Shown: positions 14,511-23,286, counted from the first letter of the stretch. The stretch is DNA of 64,000 nucleotides from Chryseobacterium koreense CCUG 49689 (GCF_001045435.1 NZ_LFNG01000002.1:62001-126000); one strand, 5' to 3'. The notes: generated by a model not told the origin, from the sequence alone. Made by a program: numbers and translations.

Positions 14511-16895
14511 ATGAAATTTATTCTAAATATAATTCTGGTCTTTTTCGGACTGGCTTTCTTTAATGCCCAAAACAACTACAGTATTCAAGGGAAAATCATT
14601 GATTTCCATGATAAAGTTCCGCTTCGTGAAGCTTCCATAAAAATTGGAAACTACACCGCAATTTCTGATGAAAACGGGAAATTTGCCTTTAAAAATGTAA
14701 AAAAAGGAACCTATATTTTAACTGCAAATCACCCAGATTGCGAGACTTTTTCGCAGACATTGGTGGTGGACAAAGATTTGGAAATCACCATTAATCTGGA
14801 GCACCACATCGAAGAAATTGAAACCATCACTTTTCAGCGGACCCATAAAACCAATGCGTCAATGATTCTGAAAACGCTGGATCAGGAGACCATTTCCCGA
14901 AATTCTACTGAAAATTTAGGAAACGTACTTTCGAATATTTCCGGAGTGGGCGCCTTGAAAACAGGGAATAACATCTCGAAACCCATTATCCATGGACTTT
15001 ATGGAAGTAGGGTTCTGATCATCAACAACGGGGTGAAAATGGCGGAACAGGAATGGGGAGTGGAGCATGCTCCGAATGTGGACATCAACAATTTTGAGCA
15101 CATCGACGTGATTAAGGGTGCATCTGCACTGAAATACGGAAGCGACGCCATCGGTGGAGTAGTGGTGATGGAACCGGGGATTTTTCCGAAAAAGGATTCC
15201 TTGAAAGGGGAAGCCAATCTCTCCGGAATTTCAAACGGCCGTGGAATTGGTTTCGATTTGAACTTGGTGAAAACCTGGGAAAGCGGATGGGCTCTGAAAA
15301 CGAACGGTGGGTTCAAAAAATCAGGGGATCTGCACACACCGGAGTACCTTCTGATGAATACCGGATTGCAGGTGAATTCCTTTAATTTCACTTTGCAGCA
15401 CAATTCTTTTCTTCAGGGGATTTCTTTCGATTACAGCCTCACCAACCAACAAATCGGAATTTACAGAGGTTCGGATTTGGGAAATCTCGAAGATTTCTAT
15501 AAAGCTTTGACCACTGATGTTCCGATTTACCAACGCGATTTTTCTTATGCCATTGAAAATCCGAAACAGGATGTGCAGCATCATTTGGCGAAGATTTCTG
15601 CTTTTAAGAGATTTAAAGATATTGGGAAGATTACGGTGGATTATAGTTTTCAGTACAATCACAGAAAGGAGTTCGATGTGCGCCGCGGCGAACTGGCCCA
15701 GATTCCGTCACTGGATCTGGAGCTTTTTACCAACCAGCTTAATATCAATGATTTAATTGAAAGACCGTTTTGGAATTTCGAAACCGGGATCGATTTGGCT
15801 TATCAATACAATTACTCCACTCCTGAAACTCAGGCAAGGAGACTGGTGCCAAATTATTCCAAATATTCGGGCGGAGTTTATTCCATCTTTAAGTATAAAA
15901 TCAGTCCAAAATTAAATGTGGAAGCAGGTTTGCGATATGATGCAACCAAATATGACGCGAAAAAATGGTATGATCTGAGCACTTGGGAAAACTTCTATTC
16001 CGAGAGTTTTTCACAATTTTATGTAAAAACCGATGGAAACCGAGTTTTCAGCAATCCGGTTTTGACTTACAAAAATCTTTCGTTCAATGCGGGTGTTCAA
16101 TTTCGACCTTCGAGCGGATTTGATTTAAAATTCAATTATGCAAATGTGGGAAGGACGCCAAATATTGCAGAACTTTTCGCGGATGGACTTCACCATTCTG
16201 CGGCGATCATCGAGGTGGGGAACTTGGGAATGAAAAATGAAGAAGGGCATCAGTTTAACCTGAACATTGATTCGAAACTGAATGTTCTGGGTGGTTTGCA
16301 GATTTCTGTGAATCATTATCTGTTTCTGACCAAAAATTTCATCACCGAAGTGCCGACCGGAATCCAGAACACCATACGCGGCGTTTTTCCAGTTTGGAGT
16401 TATGGGCAAATCGATGCGAAAATGTATGGAATCGATTTCGATGCAGGTTTGAATATTACTCCGAATACTAGTTATAAAGGAAGATTCTCCTATGTTTATG
16501 GACAGGATGTGACGAACGATCAGCCGCTGATCTTGATGCTTCCGCCGAATTTTGCCAACAGTTTGGAGTTTTCGAAAGCGGAATGGCGAAATTTCTATTT
16601 TAAGGTAGAAAACCAGACTTTCCTGCATCAAAACAGATTTCCCGATTATAATCCATCGATCCACATTTATGAAAATGGGGTGGAAGTGGAAAAAACTCTT
16701 GACTTATCTACTCCGCCGCCGAGTTATTCTTTGTGGAGCCTACAAACCGGAATTGATTTCGTCAAAGGTTTTTCGGCCGGCTTGAAAATCACCAACCTTT
16801 TCGATGTAAATTACAAAGACTATCTGAACAGGTTACGGTTTTTCTCTTATGAAATGGGAAGAAACGTTATTCTGAATCTGAAATATAATTTTTAG
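14511..16895 (+). CDS. TonB-dependent outer-membrane receptor, ZnuD-like
   Basis: The 794-residue protein has a signal peptide (ending about FFNAQ, 20) and a carboxypeptidase-regulatory-like domain (25-100). The plug domain (about 115-225) contains the segments GLYGSRVLIINNGVKMAEQEWGVEHAP and VIKGASALKYGSDAIGGVV, and the 22-strand barrel follows to a C-terminal Phe. The HGLYGxRVLIxNNGV / EHAP plug pattern is shared with the ZnuD-type group of receptors, which take up zinc or haem. The substrate is inferred, not shown. The neighbours, a His/Cys small protein and a lipoprotein, fit a metal-uptake locus. Confidence 0.8.
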   Translation: MKFILNIILVFFGLAFFNAQNNYSIQGKIIDFHDKVPLREASIKIGNYTAISDENGKFAFKNVKKGTYILTANHPDCETFSQTLVVDKDLEITINLEHHIEEIETITFQRTHKTNASMILKTLDQETISRNSTENLGNVLSNISGVGALKTGNNISKPIIHGLYGSRVLIINNGVKMAEQEWGVEHAPNVDINNFEHIDVIKGASALKYGSDAIGGVVVMEPGIFPKKDSLKGEANLSGISNGRGIGFDLNLVKTWESGWALKTNGGFKKSGDLHTPEYLLMNTGLQVNSFNFTLQHNSFLQGISFDYSLTNQQIGIYRGSDLGNLEDFYKALTTDVPIYQRDFSYAIENPKQDVQHHLAKISAFKRFKDIGKITVDYSFQYNHRKEFDVRRGELAQIPSLDLELFTNQLNINDLIERPFWNFETGIDLAYQYNYSTPETQARRLVPNYSKYSGGVYSIFKYKISPKLNVEAGLRYDATKYDAKKWYDLSTWENFYSESFSQFYVKTDGNRVFSNPVLTYKNLSFNAGVQFRPSSGFDLKFNYANVGRTPNIAELFADGLHHSAAIIEVGNLGMKNEEGHQFNLNIDSKLNVLGGLQISVNHYLFLTKNFITEVPTGIQNTIRGVFPVWSYGQIDAKMYGIDFDAGLNITPNTSYKGRFSYVYGQDVTNDQPLILMLPPNFANSLEFSKAEWRNFYFKVENQTFLHQNRFPDYNPSIHIYENGVEVEKTLDLSTPPPSYSLWSLQTGIDFVKGFSAGLKITNLFDVNYKDYLNRLRFFSYEMGRNVILNLKYNF

Positions 16896-16944
16896 ATAAG
16901 AGACAGGCTTCAATTAATATCGCTTAACTTTTAACAATACATTT

Positions 16945-17493
16945 ATGAAATCTTTAAAATATTTAATTCTGATTTTAACCATAATATTTACCGCCGGTTG
17001 CTCCAGAGCTGATGAAGATCTGGACGTGCTTTCGCAGGAAGATATTTCAAACATCATCTTAAACGTGAAAGACGACGAAACGGGAATTACCCAAACCTAT
17101 AATTATACCGTGAATTCCGCGACAAATCCGGTCATCAAATTGACCGATGGTAAAACCTACACCGTAAACGCGGTATTTTTAAACGGAAATGAAGATGAAA
17201 CCGAAAGTATCATTGCGGCGAAAGACGAGCATTTCCTGATTTTTGATTTTCATGGCTCGATCATCAATTTTACAAGAATTGACGATGAAAGCTCCACAAG
17301 AACTGATGGAAATAAACTCGGCTTGGTGACGAAATGGGAAGTGGTGAAAGCAGCGAACTCGTCATCACCCGAACTTGTCCTTACGCTAATCCACGATGCA
17401 GTTTCGGTAAGTGAAGTGCAGAACGGAACCGCATTTGGAACCGCAAACGGAGGAGAAACCGATGCGGTGGCCACTTTCGGGATTTCGAATTAA
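16945..17493 (+). CDS. Lipoprotein following the TonB receptor
   Basis: The 182-residue protein has a lipoprotein signal (MKSLKYLILILTIIFTAGC, Cys19). The mature part is beta-rich and acidic (DVLSQEDISNIILNVKDDETG, LTDGKTYTVNAVFLNGNEDETE), with HFLIFDFHG in the middle and a Ser/Thr-rich end. It begins 49 bases after the receptor stop on the same strand, so it is probably co-transcribed and could be a surface lipoprotein partner of the receptor. No named family was recognised. It is followed by the promoter of the trigger-factor gene. Confidence 0.7.
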   Translation: MKSLKYLILILTIIFTAGCSRADEDLDVLSQEDISNIILNVKDDETGITQTYNYTVNSATNPVIKLTDGKTYTVNAVFLNGNEDETESIIAAKDEHFLIFDFHGSIINFTRIDDESSTRTDGNKLGLVTKWEVVKAANSSSPELVLTLIHDAVSVSEVQNGTAFGTANGGETDAVATFGISN

Positions 17494-17541
17494 GACTGAT
17501 GCAACTGTTTTTTCGGCACCAAGAATTCAAAAAAAAATTCC

Positions 17542-17549
17542 TATTTTTG
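17542..17549 (+). promoter_or_regulatory. -7 box (TATTTTTG) for tig
   Basis: TATTTTTG matches TAnnTTTG and ends 23 bases before the trigger-factor ATG. Confidence 0.5.
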
Positions 17550-17572
17550 CAACCTAAAATTTTAATAGAAAA

Positions 17573-18907
17573 ATGAACGTTACAGCGACAAACCATGATG
17601 AGGTAAGTGCATTGCTTACAGTTACTTTAGATAAGTCAGATTACAAAGATAATGTGGAAAAGCAACTCCTCAATTTTGCAAAAAATGCACAGGTTCCAGG
17701 TTTCAGAAAAGGAAAAGTGCCATTAAGCATGGTGAGAAAGCAATATGAAGCAGGAATCGCTTTCGAGGAAATCAACAAACAGGTTTCTGACGCGCTCAAT
17801 AATTATATCACCGAAAATAATTTAAGGTTGGTTGGTCAACCGGTGCCACAACCAGTGGATGATTTCAACCACAATGCAGATCAGCTTTCTGTGGCTTTCG
17901 AAGTAGGTTACGAACCGAATTTCTCTGTGGATTTGTCGAAGTATGAAGCACCTCACTTCAAGGTGGAAGCATCTGACAAGGAAATCGGACAAAGCATCGA
18001 AAACATGCAGAAACGTTTCGCAACTCAGATTCCACAGGACAAAATCGGAGCAGATTCCCATATAGCTTTGGAAATTTCCCAAATCGTGGAAGAAAACGCA
18101 GAAGGTGAACATCATCACCATCCAAAACAAACCGTGGTAAACGCCGATAAAAAAGAGGCTTTCAAACTGGTGAAAGATTTGGCGATGGACGGAACCGTGA
18201 AAGTGACCAAAGCGGATTTGGAGAAAAATGAAGATTTGGCAAAAGAGCTCGGCTTCGGAAAAGAAGAGGTGGAACATCTGCACCACGAAGAATTGGAAGT
18301 GAAAGTGAAAGATTTCTATGGACTGGAGCTGGCTGAACTCAATCAGGATCTCTTTGACAAAGTTTATGGCGAAGGAAATATCAAATCTGAAGAGGAACTA
18401 AGAGCAAAAGTAAAATCTGAACTTGACGAGTATTTCCAGCAAAATGCAGACGTGCATTTCGTCAATAAGATTTTGGCTCAAATCAATGAAAAAGAAGAGG
18501 TGACACTTCCGGAAACTTTCTTGACAAAATGGTTGGTTTACAGCAATGAAAATGTGCAGACCGAAGAGCAGGCCAAAGAAATCCTGGAAGCAGAAAAAAA
18601 CATCCTGAAATACCAGATTCTGGAAGGTAAATTGATGAACGACAACGACATCAAATTGGATTATGCAGATGTTCTGGGACAGGCTGAACAATTGGTGAGA
18701 AACCAATTGGCAATGTACGGAATCCACCATTTAGGTGACGAGGAAGTTCAAAAATATGCAGTGGAAATGTTGAAAGACCAGGAGCAGGTTCGCCAGATTT
18801 CATCTGAAGTTGCCATGGCAAAATTGAAAGATGTTATTTTGGAGAAGGCCACCAAAAAAGAAACCAAAATTTCTCATGATGAATTTTTGGAGGAATTGAA
18901 AAAATAA
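17573..18907 (+). CDS. tig: Trigger factor, ribosome-associated chaperone/peptidyl-prolyl isomerase
   Basis: The 444-residue protein has the N-terminal ribosome-binding domain with the signature VPGFRKGKVP at 41-50. A central region follows (about 150-250), which in this clade is a divergent FKBP-like domain; here it contains an HHHHP cluster near residue 180. The long helical C-terminal chaperone domain completes it. It binds at the ribosome exit tunnel and shields nascent chains. Length is typical. The divergent centre means isomerase activity cannot be assumed. It is a single-gene unit with its own promoter and terminator. Confidence 0.92.
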   Translation: MNVTATNHDEVSALLTVTLDKSDYKDNVEKQLLNFAKNAQVPGFRKGKVPLSMVRKQYEAGIAFEEINKQVSDALNNYITENNLRLVGQPVPQPVDDFNHNADQLSVAFEVGYEPNFSVDLSKYEAPHFKVEASDKEIGQSIENMQKRFATQIPQDKIGADSHIALEISQIVEENAEGEHHHHPKQTVVNADKKEAFKLVKDLAMDGTVKVTKADLEKNEDLAKELGFGKEEVEHLHHEELEVKVKDFYGLELAELNQDLFDKVYGEGNIKSEEELRAKVKSELDEYFQQNADVHFVNKILAQINEKEEVTLPETFLTKWLVYSNENVQTEEQAKEILEAEKNILKYQILEGKLMNDNDIKLDYADVLGQAEQLVRNQLAMYGIHHLGDEEVQKYAVEMLKDQEQVRQISSEVAMAKLKDVILEKATKKETKISHDEFLEELKK

Positions 18908-18926
18908 TTTTTCAACAATAAATAAC

Positions 18927-18960
18927 AAATCCGTCTTGAAGTTTCAGGACGGATTTTTTT
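18927..18960 (+). terminator. Terminator after tig
   Basis: AAATCCGTC (18927-18935) pairs with GACGGATTT (18948-18956), followed by a run of Ts. It lies 20 bases past the tig stop. Confidence 0.85.
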
Positions 18961-18980
18961 GTATTTAAAGTCTATTAAAA

Positions 18981-19742
18981 CTATTGAAGTTCCACCAAAA
19001 CAGGACAGTGGTCGGAATGAAAAGCCTCCTTCAAAATCGCCGCGCGGGATAATTTTTCCTTTAGCGGATAACTCACGAAATTGTAGTCCAATCGCCATCC
19101 TTTGTTTCTTTCGCGGGAATTTTGTCGGTAACTCCACCAAGTGTAATTGTCGGGTTGATCATTGAAAAACCGGAAACTGTCGATCAATTCACATTCCTCG
19201 ATGAATTTGGTCAGCCATTCCCTTTCAATGGGCAAAAATCCCGAAACATTCTTCAAACCTTCCGGATTGTGGATGTCGATCGGTTTGTGGCAAATATTAA
19301 AATCGCCGGAGATAACCAGGTTCGGAATCGTTTTCTTCAGTTCCTTGATGTAATCCAGAAAATCGTAGCAAAACTGCATTTTAAAGTCTAACCGGTCGAT
19401 ATTGGAAGCGGAAGGAACATAAACCGAAATCACCGAAAAATCCTCAAAATCTGCACGGATAATTCTTCCTTCGGAATCGTAGCTTTCAATTCCACAACCG
19501 TATTCCACGTGTTTCGGCTCCACTTTCGAAGCGATTCCGACACCGGAATATCCTTTCTTTTGGGCAGAATGCCAGAAACTGTGATAACCGATTTTTTCAA
19601 ACGCCTCGATGTCGATTTGGTCGTTCCCGGCTTTACTTTCCTGGATGCAGATCACATCCGGAAGTGCAGCATTTAGCCAGCCCACAAAATCTTTGCTGAA
19701 TGCGGCACGAATGCCGTTCACATTATAGCTGATGATTTTCAT
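18981..19742 (-). CDS. xth: Exodeoxyribonuclease III (AP endonuclease family)
   Basis: The 253-residue enzyme cleaves at abasic sites and degrades DNA 3'-5' in base-excision repair. The motifs of the exonuclease-endonuclease-phosphatase fold are present: SYNVNGIRA (Asn7/Asn9 region), CIQESK with metal ligand Glu35, SGDFNICH and the terminal SDHCPV with catalytic Asp-His. The NYTWWSYRQNSRERNKGWRLDY segment is typical of ExoIII. Length is normal. It converges with tig and has its own -7 box at 19758-19765. Confidence 0.94.
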   Translation of the reverse strand: MKIISYNVNGIRAAFSKDFVGWLNAALPDVICIQESKAGNDQIDIEAFEKIGYHSFWHSAQKKGYSGVGIASKVEPKHVEYGCGIESYDSEGRIIRADFEDFSVISVYVPSASNIDRLDFKMQFCYDFLDYIKELKKTIPNLVISGDFNICHKPIDIHNPEGLKNVSGFLPIEREWLTKFIEECELIDSFRFFNDQPDNYTWWSYRQNSRERNKGWRLDYNFVSYPLKEKLSRAAILKEAFHSDHCPVLVELQ

Positions 19743-19757
19743 TAAAAATTATTTTCT

Positions 19758-19765
19758 CAAAAATA
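19758..19765 (-). promoter_or_regulatory. -7 box (TATTTTTG) for xth
   Basis: Minus-strand TATTTTTG, 15 bases before the xth start codon. The divergent GH13 lipoprotein gene has its own box at 19855-19862. Confidence 0.5.
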
Positions 19766-19854
19766 GGGAATTTGCTTTGAACTGAAGCGGCAGATACTAA
19801 AAAAATGAATGATTTTAAAGTGATGCTTAAAGGTTGTTTTGAAATAAAATTCAA

Positions 19855-19862
19855 TAAATTTG
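19855..19862 (+). promoter_or_regulatory. -7 box (TAAATTTG) for the GH13 lipoprotein
   Basis: TAAATTTG ends 15 bases before the ATG at 19878. A TTG at 19834-19836 lies 18 bases upstream, a plausible -33 element. Confidence 0.5.
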
Positions 19863-19877
19863 CCCTAAATCTCCGCA

Positions 19878-21224
19878 ATGAAAAAACTCGTTATCTTAGC
19901 GATTGTCGCACTCGGAATTATTTCCTGTACCACTCAAAAAGCCAATAAAAAAATGGAATCACCCAGCGAATGGAAACGCCACACCAATATTTACGAAGTT
20001 AATGTAAGGCAATATACCAAGGAAGGAACTTTCCGCGCTTTCGAAAAAGAAATGCCGCGACTGAGAGCGATGGGAGTGGAGACACTTTGGTTCATGCCAA
20101 TTACTCCGATTGCCACAGAAAAAATGAAAGGTCCAATGGGAAGTCCTTATGCGGCGGCAGATTACACTTCAATCAATCCTGAATTAGGAACGATGGAGGA
20201 TTTCAAACATTTGGTGGATGAAGCGCATCGACTCGGTTTTAAAGTCATCATCGATTGGGTGGCTAATCACACCGGCTGGAACCACATTTGGACCAAGACG
20301 AATCCGGAATTTTATCTCCACGATCCAGATGGAAGTTTCCATATCGCCTCCGGAATGGACGATATCATCGAACTGGACTACAGCAACCAAAATATGCGGA
20401 ATCAGATGATTGAAGCCATGAAGTTTTGGGTTCGGGAAGCGAATATCGACGGTTTCAGATGTGATCTCGCAAGTTGGGTAGAAGTGGATTTTTGGGAAGA
20501 AGCCCGGCCAAAAGTGGAAACGCTGAAACCGCTTTTCTGGCTCGGTGAATTTGACGAACTGGAAAATCCGGAATACGGAAAGGTTTTCGATGCGAGTTAT
20601 ACCTGGACTTGGATGCACAAAACGGAGAAATATTACAAAAATAATCTGCCGCTGCAAGAATTAAAAGATTTGTTGAAGAAATATACAGCAATCGGCGACC
20701 ATTCGATGAGGGCTTGGTTCACTACCAATCACGACGAAAATTCATGGAACGGAACCGAATACGAAAAATACGGCGTGATCGCAAAACCTTTGGCGGTATT
20801 TTCAGTGACCTGGAACGGCGTTCCGCTGATTTATTCCGGTCAGGAACTGCCGAATATGAAACGTCTGGAATTCTTCGAAAAAGATGTTATAGCATGGAAC
20901 GGAAATTATGAAATGGCCGATTTCTACAAAACACTATTTAACTTAAAATCAAATAACCCGGCATTAAGAGGTGGTGATCCAGCTGCATCCACACAGCTTT
21001 TGAAAACTTCTGCCGATGATAAGGTTTTAGCTTACGTTCGAAAAAATGGAAAAGATGAGGTATTAACGGTTTTGAATTTTTCCAAAGAAGCGGTTTCCTT
21101 TACCATCGATGACGAAAATGTTTCGGGGATTTTTAAAAATGTTTTTTCCGGTCCGGTAAAGGATTTTGCCCAGGATAAAAGTTTTTACTTGCCTGTTGGC
21201 GGTTATGCGGTAATGGAAAAATGA
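19878..21224 (+). CDS. GH13 alpha-amylase-family lipoprotein
   Basis: The 448-residue enzyme is predicted to be anchored by Cys17 of a lipoprotein signal (MKKLVILAIVALGIISC). The GH13 barrel starts with HTNIYEVNVRQYT and shows IIDWVANHTGW, GFRCD with nucleophile Asp196, LGEFDE with acid/base Glu224 and NHDENS with Asp286. A short C-terminal beta domain ends in GGYAVMEK. All catalytic residues are present. It probably degrades alpha-glucan oligosaccharides in the periplasm or at the cell surface, acting after the large T9SS enzyme at 6277-9114. The downstream hairpin at 21231-21263 belongs to the REP/RAYT unit and may also act as its terminator. Confidence 0.9.
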   Translation: MKKLVILAIVALGIISCTTQKANKKMESPSEWKRHTNIYEVNVRQYTKEGTFRAFEKEMPRLRAMGVETLWFMPITPIATEKMKGPMGSPYAAADYTSINPELGTMEDFKHLVDEAHRLGFKVIIDWVANHTGWNHIWTKTNPEFYLHDPDGSFHIASGMDDIIELDYSNQNMRNQMIEAMKFWVREANIDGFRCDLASWVEVDFWEEARPKVETLKPLFWLGEFDELENPEYGKVFDASYTWTWMHKTEKYYKNNLPLQELKDLLKKYTAIGDHSMRAWFTTNHDENSWNGTEYEKYGVIAKPLAVFSVTWNGVPLIYSGQELPNMKRLEFFEKDVIAWNGNYEMADFYKTLFNLKSNNPALRGGDPAASTQLLKTSADDKVLAYVRKNGKDEVLTVLNFSKEAVSFTIDDENVSGIFKNVFSGPVKDFAQDKSFYLPVGGYAVMEK

Positions 21225-21230
21225 GTTCAG

Positions 21231-21263
21231 AACCCTTTCAGTCCTTTAAAGGCTGAAAGGGTT
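21231..21263 (+). repeat. Left REP-like hairpin of the RAYT unit
   Basis: AACCCTTTCAGTCC (21231-21244) pairs with GGCTGAAAGGGTT (21251-21263), with one wobble or bulge, followed by three more Ts. It begins six bases after the stop of the GH13 lipoprotein and can also end that transcript. Confidence 0.75.
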
Positions 21264-21290
21264 TTTGGCAAGCAAATTAAATTAAAGGTA

Positions 21291-21863
21291 ATGCAAATCG
21301 AAAAAATCGAATTTGGTCGATTTTATCACATTTTTAACAGAGGAAATAACAGTCAGGATATTTTCTTTGAAGAGGAGAATTACCGTTACTTTTTAAAACT
21401 TTTGGCGAAATATATTATTCCAATTTCAGAAATCTATTGCTATTGTCTTTTAAGAAGTCATTTTCATTTGTTGATTAGAATTAAAGATGCGGAGGATTTA
21501 GTGTTTTCTGATTTCCAATTTTCAACTGTTGAAACACCTAAAAGTTTTGATCCTTCCAGACAGTTTTCTCATTTTTTTAATGCTTATACTTTGGCTATAA
21601 ATAAAAGATATCGCAGATCAGGCAGTTTGTTTGAAAAGCCATTTGAGAGAAAAATGGTTGAGCATGAAAATTATTTAAAGCAATTAATTTTGTACATTCA
21701 CAATAATCCTAAGCATCATGGTATTGTTGAAAATATTGAAGATTATAAATGGAGTTCTTATCCTACGATGCTTTCAGAATCACCAACAAAAATTCAAAGA
21801 GGTAAAGTGTTAGCGTATTTTGATGATAGGGAAAACTTTGCTTTATGTCATAAAAATTATTAA
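21291..21863 (+). CDS. REP-associated tyrosine transposase (RAYT, IS200-like Y1 fold)
   Basis: The 190-residue protein has the Y1 transposase layout: FYHIFNRGNNSQDIFFEEENYRYFL near the N-terminus, the metal-binding His pair SHFHLLI (about 62-68) after YCYCLL, the RYRRSGSLFEKPFERK segment with basic residues, and YLKQLILYIHNNPKHHG, whose Tyr is the candidate nucleophile, followed by DYKWSSYPTM. Chromosomal single-copy RAYTs are thought to mobilise REP palindromes rather than act as selfish transposons. Base composition is more AT-rich than the flanks, consistent with acquisition. The start ATG directly precedes the conserved N-terminus. Confidence 0.85.
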   Translation: MQIEKIEFGRFYHIFNRGNNSQDIFFEEENYRYFLKLLAKYIIPISEIYCYCLLRSHFHLLIRIKDAEDLVFSDFQFSTVETPKSFDPSRQFSHFFNAYTLAINKRYRRSGSLFEKPFERKMVEHENYLKQLILYIHNNPKHHGIVENIEDYKWSSYPTMLSESPTKIQRGKVLAYFDDRENFALCHKNY

Positions 21864-21876
21864 ATTAAATCAACTC

Positions 21877-21909
21877 AACCCTTTCAGCCTTCGGAAGGCT
21901 GAAAGGGTT
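21877..21909. repeat. Right REP-like hairpin of the RAYT unit
   Basis: A 33-base near-perfect palindrome: 16-base arm AACCCTTTCAGCCTTC (21877-21892), a single G, then the exact reverse complement (21894-21909). It lies 14 bases after the transposase stop and 14 bases before the GreA-like gene. Confidence 0.85.
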
Positions 21910-21922
21910 CCCCCCAAAAAAA

Positions 21923-22363
21923 ATGAACAAATCCGAACTCCTTCAAATCATTCAAAATAAATTATCAGAAAAAATTGAAAATTTAGAACGATTGATTGCC
22001 GAAACCCGCGCTGCCAACAACGAAACCAAAAGTTCGATGGGCGATAAGTATGAAACCGGCCGGGAAAGGGTGCAGCAGGAAATTAATAATCTCCAGATTC
22101 AGCTGAATGCCTTTTCAAACTCGCTGAATATGGTGAAAAACATCAATCCGGTTCCGCATCAGTCTATCGGCTTTGGCAGTTTGGTGCAAACGGAAAACGG
22201 GAAGTTTTTCATTACGGTTTCATGGGGAGAGGTTAGGCTTAATGGCGAAAAAATATTCGTCATCTCTACAGAAAGCCCATTGGCAAAAGCGATGCACGGA
22301 AAGAAAGCCGGCGAAACTTTTATCGTGAATAATATAGGACAAACCATTAAAAATATTTGGTAA
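21923..22363 (+). CDS. GreA/GreB C-terminal-domain-like protein with coiled-coil N-terminus
   Basis: The 146-residue protein begins with a helical, charged segment (about 5-75) likely to form a coiled coil. It ends in a small beta domain carrying SPLAKAMHGKKAGETF (about 119-134), the signature of the GreA/GreB C-terminal FKBP-like domain that docks on RNA polymerase. It is shorter than GreA (158) and the N-terminal acidic tip motif is not obvious, so transcript-cleavage activity is uncertain. It could be an anti-cleavage or regulatory Gre-fold protein. It sits between the RAYT unit and thyA. Confidence 0.7.
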   Translation: MNKSELLQIIQNKLSEKIENLERLIAETRAANNETKSSMGDKYETGRERVQQEINNLQIQLNAFSNSLNMVKNINPVPHQSIGFGSLVQTENGKFFITVSWGEVRLNGEKIFVISTESPLAKAMHGKKAGETFIVNNIGQTIKNIW

Positions 22364-22404
22364 ATTTGAGCGGTTACAATCTCAAATTTATAATTTCAAA
22401 TTTA

Positions 22405-22420
22405 CCTGTCGGCAGACAGG
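22405..22420. repeat. REP-like palindrome, copy 2, just upstream of thyA
   Basis: CCTGTCGGCAGACAGG: arms CCTGTC and GACAGG around GGCA. Its reverse complement matches 14 of the first 16 bases of 11767-11786. It lies 22 bases before the thyA start, so it would form a hairpin in the leader. Confidence 0.6.
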
Positions 22421-22441
22421 CTTCAAACTTCAAATCTAAGA

Positions 22442-23236
22442 ATGCAAAACTACCTCGATTTACTACAGCATATTCTCGACAATGGAACCAACAAAACCGA
22501 CCGAACCGGAACCGGAACCAGGAGTGTTTTTGGCTACCAGCTTCGGTACGATTTATCGAAAGGTTTTCCTTTGGTGACGACGAAAAAAGTCCATCTGAAA
22601 TCGATTATTTACGAATTGCTCTGGTTTTTGAAAGGCGACACCAATGTGAAATATTTGAATGATCATGGAGTTTCTATTTGGGATGAATGGGCAGATAAAA
22701 CCGGAAATCTAGGCCCCGTTTACGGCGCACAATGGCGAAGTTGGCGAGGAGCCGACAACAAAGTGATTGACCAAATCACTGAAGTTATAGACCAAATCAA
22801 AAAGAATCCCGATTCCCGACGATTAATCGTTTCCGCTTGGAATGTGGCGGAAATTCCGAACATGGCTTTAGCGCCGTGTCACGCGATGTTTCAGTTTTAT
22901 GTTGCGGATGGCAAATTATCGCTTCAGCTGTACCAAAGAAGTGCAGATGTTTTTCTGGGAGTTCCGTTCAACATTGCGAGTTATGCGTTGCTGCTGATGA
23001 TGGTTGCGCAGGTTTGCGGTTTAGAGGTTGGCGATTATGTGCATACTTTCGGCGATGTCCATATTTACAACAATCATTTCGAGCAGGTTCACAAGCAACT
23101 TTCGCGCACACCGAAAGAGTTGCCTACCATGAAGCTGAATCCGGAAATTAAAGATATTTTCGATTTTGATTTTGAGGATTTTACCTTAGAAAATTATGAT
23201 CCTTATCCGGGAATCAAAGCGCCGGTCGCGGTATAA
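22442..23236 (+). CDS. thyA: Thymidylate synthase
   Basis: The 264-residue enzyme methylates dUMP to dTMP using methylene-tetrahydrofolate. The catalytic cysteine is Cys146 in [11 protein letters not shown], the same number as in E. coli. RTGTGT near residue 22, [11 protein letters not shown] and [18 protein letters not shown] form the nucleotide and folate sites. Length is identical to E. coli ThyA. No folA is adjacent in the window. A REP-like palindrome sits in its leader. Confidence 0.97.
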   Translation: MQNYLDLLQHILDNGTNKTDRTGTGTRSVFGYQLRYDLSKGFPLVTTKKVHLKSIIYELLWFLKGDTNVKYLNDHGVSIWDEWADKTGNLGPVYGAQWRSWRGADNKVIDQITEVIDQIKKNPDSRRLIVSAWNVAEIPNMALAPCHAMFQFYVADGKLSLQLYQRSADVFLGVPFNIASYALLLMMVAQVCGLEVGDYVHTFGDVHIYNNHFEQVHKQLSRTPKELPTMKLNPEIKDIFDFDFEDFTLENYDPYPGIKAPVAV

Positions 23237-23286
23237 ATCACTGGATGATCATTTTTTAATTTAGAAAAAGTTCACAGATAAAACTT

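Larger units (their letters stand above)
21231..21909 (+). mobile_element. REP/RAYT unit: tyrosine transposase between two similar hairpins
   Basis: The transposase gene at 21291-21863 lies between two inverted repeats that share the arm AACCCTTTCAG(T/C)C. This arrangement, a REP-associated tyrosine transposase with a REP on each side, is that of a self-mobilised palindrome family. No target-site duplication is expected for this class and none was seen. Confidence 0.65.

Noticed and set aside
22357-22662. Open frame spanning the spacer ahead of thyA and its 5' part
   Set aside because: It overlaps thyA out of frame; its LPVGRQA stretch simply comes from the REP-like palindrome.
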